Origin: a virus
Length of the DNA: 58,083 bases
Virus record (IMG/VR): IMGVR_UViG_3300046355_000105
Location: 1 to 58,083 of that record
Reading direction: 5' to 3' (one strand)
The translations under genes were made by a program, and so were the position numbers. Shown here piece after piece: positions 25,439 through 33,421 of this stretch (its first letter is position 1; each line of letters opens with the position of its first letter). The notes below the pieces were generated by a model that saw nothing but the letters and a program-made list of their open reading frames with translations, ran no database searches and had not been told where the DNA came from.

Positions 25439-28400
25439 ATGGCTATTTTCTCTTTGAACGAACTCCGCGCGGCAGCGCCCGCTGAGTTACAGGGCTTGTC
25501 CGACGACGCCCTTTTGCGTGACTACAGCCAGCGAGTCGGCAAGAGTTTTGAAGAGACAGCTGATTACTTCGGTTTCAAGCCACGCGGCACACTGGCCGAG
25601 ATGGGCCGCCAAGCAGTTGGTGGTGCTGTTGTTGACCTGCCCAAGATGGTTGGCCAAGGTCTGCAGTACACAGGCGCGGCTCCCGAGCTAGGTAAAGAGA
25701 TGGTTCAGGGCGCTGAACAGCGCTCAGTGGATTACGTGCCTGACATGCGTGGCCGTGGCCTCGTTGGCCAAGCTGGTGTTCTCGGTGCCCGTGGCCTTGC
25801 CCCTGTGGTAGCTACTGGCGCTGCTGCGCTCATCCCCGGTGTTGGTGAAGTGGCTGCACCGCTCGCCGCTGCTACGCTGTTCGGCACATCGTCTGCCCAA
25901 GAAACTTATGAGAAGCTGAAAGAGCAAGGCGCGTCTGAGCAAGATGCCATTGCCGCCGCTCGCCGTGTTGGCTTAATCCAAGGCCCACTAGAAGGTGCTG
26001 CTACTGCAGTTGGCCTTCGCGCAGCTAAGGGTCTCGCTCCGCTGGTTGGCCTAGGCGCTAAGACAACCGCTGGCGTTGCTGGCGAGTTGACTGAAACAGC
26101 AGTTACTAAGCCGTTCCTCAAGGGCATGGCTGTGAACGCGGCTGTCCAGCCCGGCACCGAGGTTGCTCAAGATTTAGGCACCTACGCTGTCGAGCAAGCC
26201 TACGGCGCAAAAGCTGAAGACCCATACGAAATCGCCAAGCAGTCCGCTTTGGGTGGTGCTGGCCTGACTATGCTTCTAGGCCCACTCTCACTGGGTGGCC
26301 ACATCTCACGTGCTCGCAAGGCTGAAGTCCTGCAAGCTGCGTTGAGCGAAGACGCTCCCGCTGACGTGCGTGCCCAAGCTACTAAAGCTGTAATGGCCGA
26401 AGCCCGTCGCCAAGGTGTTCCTGAGTCCGACGTGGGCACATGGTTCAACCAGCAGCTGGCGGTGGAAAAAGAATTCAACGACCGCGTCAAACAAGACGCG
26501 CTCAACCGCACTGTTGACCTCATGGGCAGCCAAGCCCAAGAGCTGCCATTCATGCAGCAGCAGACTTTCTCGTCGCTTGACCAGCAGCGCAACTTTGAGC
26601 AGGGCGTGGCGGATGTAAACCTGCAAACCCCTTTCTCGTCAGTTGACCAGCAACGTGGTATCGAGCAAGACCTCATGGGCATCCGTGACCGCAAAGTCGC
26701 AGAAGTCGGCCAGCAGTATCAAGATTTGGTTGGCCAAAAAGCGTCTGGCCTAATGGCTGCGCAGGACGTTGGCCAAGAGTGGCAACAGCTCCAGTCGAAG
26801 AAAGAAAGCGGCCTAGCCGCTGCTACGCAAGCTGGCGACCAATGGCAAGAGCAACGCGTTGCCCGTATCAAGCAGCAATTCGGCATCGACGACATTGGCC
26901 AAGAGTGGCAAAAACTTGCCGCTGAGTTACCTAAGCCAGTCAGTGCTGGTCTCACCAAGGGTCAACGAACAGCTTTGCTGGGCCCCAATGGTAAGCGTCT
27001 CAAGCAGACATCATCGCCATTCCAAGTCACAGAGCAGCAAGCGCCATCTTCGTCGCTGCTGCCACAAGCACCTGCCTACTCGTCGTCAATCCTCCCGCAA
27101 GAGGCTGCACCGTCGAGCTTGCTGGTAGCACCAACGACCACGCAACAAGTACAAGGAGCCCAAGGTGGCACTCAAACCGCTAAAGCCGTCCAAGCAAAAG
27201 CGCAAGGACAAGAACTCACCCCAGCAGAATCCGCTCAACTGAGCAAGTTGCTCGCTGACGCAGAAGGCGAAACCATTGGTGACGTGCTGCCCGCATCGGT
27301 GAAGTCCGGTGCCAAGGCTGTGCCCGGCCGCACACGCATCGACCAGTCTGGCCTCAAGCGAATCCGTGATGCACTGGTGCTTGGCAAAGAAGTCGCTGAC
27401 GAGAAGACTGGCCAAATCGTTGACTCTCTGCGCAACTTCGCCAACGCATACAAGGTCTACTCTGACCAAGGTGGCCAAGCCCTGTCGCGCCGCAACAAGA
27501 TCGCCAAGGGCAGCAACGCTGCGCAGTTCGCAGACGAGCAGTCGTCCGCCATCGAGATGCAGGCAGCCAACGTGCAAAACGCACTGGCCGAGCTGGGCAC
27601 CGCCGTCGGCGGCAACGCCAAGGACATCGAAGCCGTTGTGCGCCTCGTCAAAGACATGGTGCAGGGCAAGCTGGCCGCCCCCGGCAGCAACAAGAAAGAA
27701 GTCCGCGACGAGTTGAAAAAGCTCGACACCATGCTGTCACAGGCATGGGACGCTGCCAAGCGTGAAGTATTCATGGGCAAAGAGACAGACACTGCCGACA
27801 TTCGCACTAAAGCTATCCGTGGCTCCATTGAGGTCAAGGGCAAAGGCAAGATGCCTACGCTCGTAAAAATTGCCAAAGAGGGCATCTACGCAGGTAAAGA
27901 CCTCGGCATGCTTTACGAACTACCAGCAATCCTGCACTACATGCGCACCAACGGCACCCCCATGGAGCGTGCATTGGCATTGGCTCTGCGGGAGTCAATC
28001 GTTGGCAGCGAAAGCGACATCAAGCTGGAGTTCTCGAAAGACGGCAAACCCCGTTTCGACCCAGCCACCAACACGGTGTACCTGAGCGAAGAGGAATCGC
28101 CAGAAGTCATCTTGCACGAGGCGTTCCACGCCGCGCTGCAATCGTTCGTCTACAAGAACCCCAACCACCCTGCCGTTGTGCAGCTCAAGAAGTCACTCAA
28201 GTCAGTGGTTACTTACAAGGGCGAGCTAACTGGTAAAGCGTTGGAAGTTCAGAACCTGCTCAAAGACCTGATGGCCAAGGGCAACGAACTGGACGCTGTG
28301 CTCGAACTGGTCTCCTACGGCAACACGCTTGCTGAGTTCCGCAAGGCACTCCAAGGCATGAAGTCGGACAAGAACATCCCCAAGACTTTCTTGGAGTCCA

Positions 28401-31303
28401 TCAACAGCGCTTGGGCAGCCATCAAGCAAATCGCATCTCGACTGTTGGGCGGCAAACGCACACTGGCAAACGACGTGCTTGAGTCGTCGCTTGAGCTGCT
28501 TGAAAAAGCCCAGAAGCAAACTGCAGTCACTGGCCAAGGCCAAGTGCTCGAAGCCGCAGTGACAACCACCAAGCCAATCAGCGATGCCAAAGCCGCTGAG
28601 GCACTGGGCGTGAGTGAGCAGGACTTCTCCCGCTGGAACAAGTCCAACGCTGTGCAACTGCAGGCTACCCAACGTGCATTTGAGCTGGTAGGCTGGAGCG
28701 AAGCCAACGCCAAGAAGTTTGTGGGCGCTGCTGGCGAAAAAACTCGTGCGTTCATCAGCAAGAACTTCCCCGGCGCTGAAATCGTCTTGGGGTGGATTAA
28801 CTCACGTTACAACGTGAGCGAGAGCGTGTCCAAGATCATGGACAACTTCAAGCTCAACAAAGGCATTGGCTACCAGTACGCTGAAGACTTGGCCAACGTC
28901 ATCTCTCGCCGCCCAGCAGAAGATGTCAACGCCCTGTTCGCGTACCTTGACGGTGACAAGAAGGCGCTGGACAAGTTGCCTGACGGCATGAAGCTCAAGG
29001 CTGTGGCCGACAAGCTCAAGGGCTGGTTCGACATGTACGTGGCTGAGTTGACCCCAGTTGAGCAGCGCTACTTCAACAGCCGCAAGTTCACTGAGACTTT
29101 GCTATTCCCCGAGCGCACCGAGCAAGTTGCTGGTGCTACGTTCGGCCTCGGCAAAATCAATGAGGTGCTGGGCTTGAAGCGCGAAGGCGAGACTGAGCTC
29201 GACCAGAACTGGTTCCAGAAAGACGACAACGGCGACCTCGTGGTTGACGGCGACGCATACCGTGTGTTCGAGACCAACCGCCTGACTGCTAAGGGCGGCA
29301 TGATGCCTGCTGGCTTTATGTCTGCTGCACGCTTTGCAGAACTCGGTGGCGTGAACCCCATGGGCTTTACAGTGGACACATCACGCAAGTGGTTGTTCGA
29401 GGGTATGAAGGACAACAAATACACCTTCGTGACCAACACCACCGCCAAGGACAAGATCGCCAACGAGAAGGCTGATGACGTAGCCAACGCCCTGCGCAAC
29501 ACCATTGCTGCACTGGCCAACAACTACTCCAGCAAGCACTTCATCAAGTCTATCAACGACATGGGCCGTGGCGACAACTCGCACGCTCAGGTGGCTTTCG
29601 ACAGCCTCGAAGACGTGAACAAGATGCTCAACGACGGCATCACAGACCCCAAGGACAAGGTTGTCATCACCGACAGCATGGTTCTCAAGGCATCGCACGA
29701 GATTTCTCGTTCACCGCAGACCAAGGCCCTGTACCGCCAATCTGGCACATGGGTGCAGCTGCCTGACTCCAACGTGTACGGCGACCTCGCTGGCAAGTTC
29801 ATCCCCGGCCCCGTGTGGAACGCCATGGGTGACATGGCCGACCGTCAGCCAATCGTGAACTGGCGTGCTGCCAACAACACCATGCGTTGGTTTAAGAAGT
29901 CCAAGACCGTGTGGAACTTCGGCACCCACGTGACCAACACTGCATCCAACGTGACCATGGCGATGACCCATGACATCTCGTTTGGCACCATGCGTGACGC
30001 TGCCCAGATTCTGGCCAAGTACGAAGCCAACCCCAAGTCGCTGACCAAGGCAGAGCTTGAGCTGATGATGGCCTTCCGTGACTCCGGTGCCATGCTGGCC
30101 GACTACTCCAGCGCTGAGGTGAAGGAAGCCCTTTACAAAGCCCACGAGGCAAACCTGCGCGGTGGTGAAGACATCTCCGTCATGCGTCGTGTCGCTGGCT
30201 GGCTCGGTGTCGAGAAGGCCAAGGCAGAGTGGTTGCAAGCCCAAGCCAAGAAACTCGGCAAGGGTGTTGACCGCATCGACGACTTGTCGTCACAGATGTA
30301 CGCCGCTGAAGACAACATCTTCCGTATGGCTGCCTTCCTGAAGACGGCCGGTGCCCTGCAACAGCGTGCTGGTCTGCGCACCCCCACGGCTGACATGATG
30401 CGCGAAGCTGGTCTGTTCGCCCGCAAGGCGTTCGGTGACTACGACATCGACTCCAAGGCTGTGAAGGTTGCTCGCCAAACCGTGATGCCGTTCATCTCTT
30501 GGTTCTACGCCATGGCACCTGTGCTCGGTCGTATCGCCGTGTATGAGCCATGGAAGCTGGCCAACGTGATGATGGCCTATATGATTCTGGAAGCTGCCAT
30601 GGGCGGCGCAGCGGGCGGTGACGACGAGGAACTGCGCAAGCAGGGGCCTGAGTCAATCCGTGAGCGCATGTTCGGCTCAGTGGGTCCATACATGAACATC
30701 CGCATCCCGTTCATGGGTGACGAAGAGAATCCCGTGTACTACAAACTCGGTGATTACTTTCCTATGGCATCGTTCACGCGCGGCCTGCCCAACGGCATGA
30801 TGGGCCAGTCGTGGATTCCTGCATCTCTGACACCTAGCGGCCCGTTCGTAAGCGGCATCTTGGGGCTGGTGGGCGGCGTTGACCCATACACCGGCAAGTC
30901 GTTGCACAAGCCCACTGATACCGAGTTGCAGAAGCTGTGGACAAGCACCAAGTTTGCCTACGATACAGCGACAATCCCGCTCATCAACAGCCGCAACATC
31001 AGCAAGGTGGACGACATCATCGAAGGCAAGACTGGCATCACCGGCAAAGAGCCATCCAGCCTGCCGATTGCCCGCGCGTTCGGCATGAAGTTCTACGACT
31101 TCAACGTCACTGAGCAGGCAGCCGTCAACGAAATCGTGGTCAAGCGCATCGGCAAGGACTTCAAGTCAGCAATGACCTCGGCCAAGCGTGACGAGTACCG
31201 CAAAGCATATCCAGACTATGATGCGCTGGACGAGAAGCTCGAAGAGTTGCGCACTCGCATGGAAGCAGAAATCATCAAAGCCCGTGGCGGCGCGGAGGAA
31301 TAA
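25439..31303 (+). CDS. Giant internal virion protein with HEXXH zincin motif
   Basis: A 1954-residue protein, the largest in the window. Residues ~118-250 are Ala/Gly-rich and hydrophobic (PVVATGAAALIPGVGEVAAP), which may insert in membranes. Residues ~360-500 contain Gln-rich repeats (FSSLDQQRNFEQ / FSSVDQQRGIEQ; QDVGQEWQQLQ / DDIGQEWQKLA). A metallopeptidase-like HEAFHA with HEXXH (His893, Glu894, His897) follows ESPEVIL. The C-terminal half is helical and resembles large polyvalent or ejected proteins. It may enter the cell with DNA and cut a host protein; this is inference. Confidence 0.75.
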   Translation: MAIFSLNELRAAAPAELQGLSDDALLRDYSQRVGKSFEETADYFGFKPRGTLAEMGRQAVGGAVVDLPKMVGQGLQYTGAAPELGKEMVQGAEQRSVDYVPDMRGRGLVGQAGVLGARGLAPVVATGAAALIPGVGEVAAPLAAATLFGTSSAQETYEKLKEQGASEQDAIAAARRVGLIQGPLEGAATAVGLRAAKGLAPLVGLGAKTTAGVAGELTETAVTKPFLKGMAVNAAVQPGTEVAQDLGTYAVEQAYGAKAEDPYEIAKQSALGGAGLTMLLGPLSLGGHISRARKAEVLQAALSEDAPADVRAQATKAVMAEARRQGVPESDVGTWFNQQLAVEKEFNDRVKQDALNRTVDLMGSQAQELPFMQQQTFSSLDQQRNFEQGVADVNLQTPFSSVDQQRGIEQDLMGIRDRKVAEVGQQYQDLVGQKASGLMAAQDVGQEWQQLQSKKESGLAAATQAGDQWQEQRVARIKQQFGIDDIGQEWQKLAAELPKPVSAGLTKGQRTALLGPNGKRLKQTSSPFQVTEQQAPSSSLLPQAPAYSSSILPQEAAPSSLLVAPTTTQQVQGAQGGTQTAKAVQAKAQGQELTPAESAQLSKLLADAEGETIGDVLPASVKSGAKAVPGRTRIDQSGLKRIRDALVLGKEVADEKTGQIVDSLRNFANAYKVYSDQGGQALSRRNKIAKGSNAAQFADEQSSAIEMQAANVQNALAELGTAVGGNAKDIEAVVRLVKDMVQGKLAAPGSNKKEVRDELKKLDTMLSQAWDAAKREVFMGKETDTADIRTKAIRGSIEVKGKGKMPTLVKIAKEGIYAGKDLGMLYELPAILHYMRTNGTPMERALALALRESIVGSESDIKLEFSKDGKPRFDPATNTVYLSEEESPEVILHEAFHAALQSFVYKNPNHPAVVQLKKSLKSVVTYKGELTGKALEVQNLLKDLMAKGNELDAVLELVSYGNTLAEFRKALQGMKSDKNIPKTFLESINSAWAAIKQIASRLLGGKRTLANDVLESSLELLEKAQKQTAVTGQGQVLEAAVTTTKPISDAKAAEALGVSEQDFSRWNKSNAVQLQATQRAFELVGWSEANAKKFVGAAGEKTRAFISKNFPGAEIVLGWINSRYNVSESVSKIMDNFKLNKGIGYQYAEDLANVISRRPAEDVNALFAYLDGDKKALDKLPDGMKLKAVADKLKGWFDMYVAELTPVEQRYFNSRKFTETLLFPERTEQVAGATFGLGKINEVLGLKREGETELDQNWFQKDDNGDLVVDGDAYRVFETNRLTAKGGMMPAGFMSAARFAELGGVNPMGFTVDTSRKWLFEGMKDNKYTFVTNTTAKDKIANEKADDVANALRNTIAALANNYSSKHFIKSINDMGRGDNSHAQVAFDSLEDVNKMLNDGITDPKDKVVITDSMVLKASHEISRSPQTKALYRQSGTWVQLPDSNVYGDLAGKFIPGPVWNAMGDMADRQPIVNWRAANNTMRWFKKSKTVWNFGTHVTNTASNVTMAMTHDISFGTMRDAAQILAKYEANPKSLTKAELELMMAFRDSGAMLADYSSAEVKEALYKAHEANLRGGEDISVMRRVAGWLGVEKAKAEWLQAQAKKLGKGVDRIDDLSSQMYAAEDNIFRMAAFLKTAGALQQRAGLRTPTADMMREAGLFARKAFGDYDIDSKAVKVARQTVMPFISWFYAMAPVLGRIAVYEPWKLANVMMAYMILEAAMGGAAGGDDEELRKQGPESIRERMFGSVGPYMNIRIPFMGDEENPVYYKLGDYFPMASFTRGLPNGMMGQSWIPASLTPSGPFVSGILGLVGGVDPYTGKSLHKPTDTELQKLWTSTKFAYDTATIPLINSRNISKVDDIIEGKTGITGKEPSSLPIARAFGMKFYDFNVTEQAAVNEIVVKRIGKDFKSAMTSAKRDEYRKAYPDYDALDEKLEELRTRMEAEIIKARGGAEE

Positions 31304-31305
31304 GT

Positions 31306-31569
31306 ATGGCAACCAAAGATTCACGACTGGCACGTGCGGGTGTGGCGGGCTTCAACAAGCCCAAGGCCACCCCCAGCCATCCCACCAAGAGCCACGTCGT
31401 CGTGGCCAAGGTAGGCGAACAGGTCAAGACAATTCGTTTTGGCCAGCAAGGTGTTAAGGGCAGCCCTGACGGGTCTGCACGCAACGAGGCGTTTAAAGCT
31501 CGCCATGCGGGCAACATCGCTAAAGGCAAAATGTCAGCCGCCTACTGGGCCGACCGCGTTAAGTGGTGA
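31306..31569 (+). CDS. Small conserved basic phage protein
   Basis: An 87-residue protein following the giant virion gene after two bases. It contains KTIRFGQQGVKGSPDGSA and EAFKARHAGNIAKGKMSAAYWADRVKW, a pattern I recognise in small proteins of many podoviruses, with a basic N-terminal half. Function unknown; a virion or DNA-binding role is possible. Confidence 0.65.
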   Translation: MATKDSRLARAGVAGFNKPKATPSHPTKSHVVVAKVGEQVKTIRFGQQGVKGSPDGSARNEAFKARHAGNIAKGKMSAAYWADRVKW

Positions 31570-31583
31570 ACAATACCAAGTGG

Positions 31584-31606
31584 TACAATCTACTCTTTTG
31601 GAGTAG
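31584..31606 (+). promoter_or_regulatory. -10 element and hairpin carrying the Shine-Dalgarno
   Basis: A TACAAT (31584-31589) identical to other promoters in the genome sits 15 bases after the preceding stop; no clear -35 is present. CTACTC (31590-31595) pairs with GAGTAG (31601-31606) over a five-base loop and the right arm holds the GGAG before the ATG at 31610. The stem could hide the ribosome site. Confidence 0.45.
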
Positions 31607-31609
31607 TCT

Positions 31610-32059
31610 ATGGCTAATGGTAATTTACGGTACGAAGTGACGTGCCCTGTATGCGGTGAAAAAAGGCTGGCACGTTCTGACGTGATAGCTAAACTAAACG
31701 GCAAACCGCCGATTTGTAAAGGGTGTAATAACCGTGCGCGGTTCGCTGATCGTGACCACCCTAGAAAGGGTACTGGAGTTAAGCATGACCAGAGTATGTT
31801 GTATACACGCAGTAGCTACTACAAAGCCAAGCAACGCTGTAAGCTAGGCGCTGAGCATCATCTATGTTACGAGAAAGTGCAGTTTAACTTTAAATCTCTG
31901 CAACAGTTAGTGTCTTGCATAGGTACTAGACCGCAAGGTACTTCCCTCGATAGAATAGACCCGCTGGGTAACTATGAACCCGGTAACGTCCGTTGGGCGA
32001 CCCCACAACAGCAAGCATCCAATAGGTTGCCGCGTGGGTTTTGGAAAACTGTTACTTAG
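31610..32059 (+). CDS. Zinc-containing HNH-type homing endonuclease
   Basis: A 149-residue protein. A zinc-binding N-terminus has CPVCGEKRLARS and CKGCNNRARF; the C-terminus has GTSLDRIDPLGNYEPGNVRWATPQQQASNR, typical of a mobile HNH family near phage genes. It lies between small genes late in the + operon and has its own -10 element, as expected for a selfish insert. The catalytic metal site is not fully visible, so activity is uncertain. Confidence 0.75.
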   Translation: MANGNLRYEVTCPVCGEKRLARSDVIAKLNGKPPICKGCNNRARFADRDHPRKGTGVKHDQSMLYTRSSYYKAKQRCKLGAEHHLCYEKVQFNFKSLQQLVSCIGTRPQGTSLDRIDPLGNYEPGNVRWATPQQQASNRLPRGFWKTVT

Positions 32060-32068
32060 GAGCTCCTC

Positions 32069-32215
32069 ATGGCAACAAAGAAAATGAACCCGTTCGGCAA
32101 AGGCGAATCCAAGAAGATGGAAGCTGCTGAGAAGAAAATGGCTCCAACCAAAAAAGGTTACGCCGCCATGGAAAAGAAGATGGAACCCGGCATGCACAAG
32201 GGTAAAAAGAAATGA
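32069..32215 (+). CDS. Lys/Met-rich basic small protein (1 of 3)
   Basis: A 48-residue protein (residues include MATKKMNPFGKGESKKME and a terminal KGKKK). About a third of residues are Lys. AGGAG precedes the ATG and the stop overlaps the next start (ATGA). It could condense DNA or be packaged, but no homologue is recognised. Confidence 0.6.
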   Translation: MATKKMNPFGKGESKKMEAAEKKMAPTKKGYAAMEKKMEPGMHKGKKK

Positions 32216-32370
32216 AGCCCGGCCTGTACGCGAACATCAACGCGAAGCAGGCCCGTATCAAGGCTGGCTCTGGGGAGAAGATGCGGCCTGTAGGTAGCAA
32301 AGGTGCGCCTACAGCCAAAGACTTCAAAGAGTCGGCGAAGACAGCTAAGCCTGCAAAGAAGGGTAAATGA
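32212..32370 (+). CDS. Lys-rich small protein (2 of 3)
   Basis: A 52-residue protein (MKPGLYANINAKQARIKAGS at the start; Lys-rich C-terminus with AKKGK). Coupled to its neighbours by ATGA and start overlaps. Highly basic; possible nucleic-acid-binding or internal virion role. Confidence 0.6.
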   Translation: MKPGLYANINAKQARIKAGSGEKMRPVGSKGAPTAKDFKESAKTAKPAKKGK

Positions 32371-32528
32371 TGCCGTTCAAATCAGCTAAGCAAGCCAACT
32401 TGATGCGTGCTGCGATGCACGACCCAACATTCGCAAAGAAGGTTGGTGTCTCCAAGAAGGTCGCTACGAAGTTCGTTCGTGAAGACCAAAAAGCCAAGGG
32501 CGTGAAGCCCAAGGCCAAAAAGAAGTAA
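32367..32528 (+). CDS. Lys-rich small protein (3 of 3)
   Basis: A 53-residue protein (MMPFKSAKQANLMRAAMHDP then KKVGVSKKVATKFVRED, Lys-rich end). The form FKS-x2-Q-x3-M recurs in small proteins of many phages at this place. It is the last gene of the + operon and its TAA abuts the stop of the opposing operon at 32529. Function unknown. Confidence 0.65.
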   Translation: MMPFKSAKQANLMRAAMHDPTFAKKVGVSKKVATKFVREDQKAKGVKPKAKKK

Positions 32529-32535
32529 TTACTTC
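32522..32535. repeat. 14-bp palindrome at the convergent operon junction
   Basis: GAAGTAATTACTTC is a perfect palindrome containing both the + strand stop TAA (32526-32528) and the - strand stop (32529-32531). The two operons meet here with no intergenic bases and no obvious GC-rich terminator. Confidence 0.7.
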
Positions 32536-32780
32536 ATCCCCGCGCCACGTGTGCGGGCAAAGGAGCGGTTGACGGACTTGGGTACTGCACGCAGATTGCC
32601 CGCTCCGTTACCGCCGCCTTTGGCGATGGGCGTCTTGTGGTCAACGTCCTTGCCGTCACCCTTTGACACCACACCCTTCTTCTCCAGCGTCGCACGTGCA
32701 GCATTGCGCTTTGCACGGTTCGCGATTTGCTCTGGCTTGCCTTGGTAGTTGGCGTATTCTTTTTTGTAGTCACGTGGCAT
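32529..32780 (-). CDS. Small HNH endonuclease
   Basis: An 83-residue protein with a basic N-terminus and the HNH core DVDHKTPIAKGGGNGAGNLRAVPKSVNRSFAR. It is the last gene of the - strand operon and abuts the end of the + operon. Small HNH enzymes of this type are common in phages and may nick DNA during packaging or recombination. Confidence 0.8.
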   Translation of the reverse strand: MPRDYKKEYANYQGKPEQIANRAKRNAARATLEKKGVVSKGDGKDVDHKTPIAKGGGNGAGNLRAVPKSVNRSFARTRGAGMK

Positions 32781-32789
32781 AGTTAATCC

Positions 32790-33215
32790 TCAGTAGAGGC
32801 CCTCAAGGTTAGGGGCCTTGTAGTTGGGGCCCTTTGCGATTTTACCGTTGTCGTTGAAGATAGGGTTGCCGTTCTCGTCAAACTTGCTCCAGTTGGAGCG
32901 ATTCACCTCGGCGATACCTTCCGCTGTGCGCATGCCCGCGCAGTGCCCCGCACCCACAGCTGTGACCGTCTGGTCAGCCACGGCGTCGAGGAACTCTTTG
33001 CGGTCAATGATAGTAACGACCTCTTCGCCCGTCTTCAGGCGAGATGCCAGCAGCTTCATCTCGTAGCGCAGGTTGGCGTAGCCACCCTCAAACTTGAGTG
33101 CGTCCAGCATCTCGTTAATTTCCTCGAAGTGGCAGCCCAGCTGCACGGCGAAGTTTTCCCTCGTTGGCTCAGGGCGAGCGCGGCGGTGCCACAGCTCGAT
33201 TGAATCAATACTCAT
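32790..33215 (-). CDS. MazG-like nucleotide pyrophosphohydrolase
   Basis: A 141-residue, helical protein. The EEINEML core and the C-terminal motif EVNRSNWSKFDENGNPIF, ending in GPNYKAPNL, are typical of the phosphoribosyl-ATP/MazG-type hydrolases in phages. Such enzymes remove pyrophosphate from nucleotides and can lower ppGpp or clean the pool. The catalytic acidic residues align approximately. It overlaps its neighbour in an ATGA. Confidence 0.7.
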   Translation of the reverse strand: MSIDSIELWHRRARPEPTRENFAVQLGCHFEEINEMLDALKFEGGYANLRYEMKLLASRLKTGEEVVTIIDRKEFLDAVADQTVTAVGAGHCAGMRTAEGIAEVNRSNWSKFDENGNPIFNDNGKIAKGPNYKAPNLEGLY

Positions 33216-33412
33216 GCAGTTGCTCCTTCTCGCTTCAAATCGCGGACTAAATTCAGGGCCGCCCGCTTATCGCTGGGGGTGATGGCGGCGAAGACCTTGC
33301 GGCCGTTCGCCAAGATGATGTGAATGTGGCGCTTGTGCTGTTCCACCCTTGAAATCTGCACTGCGGCCTTGGCCGCGCATTGTTGAATCTCACGTAGCCT
33401 AGATGATTGCAT
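33212..33412 (-). CDS. Small conserved protein, unknown function
   Basis: A 66-residue basic protein with HIHIILANGRKVFAAITPSD followed by KRAALNLVRDLKRE, which I recognise as a recurring pattern in phage replication operons. Coupled with the MazG-like gene by a four-base overlap. Function unknown. Confidence 0.6.
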   Translation of the reverse strand: MQSSRLREIQQCAAKAAVQISRVEQHKRHIHIILANGRKVFAAITPSDKRAALNLVRDLKREGATA

Positions 33413-33421
33413 GGTGCCTCC

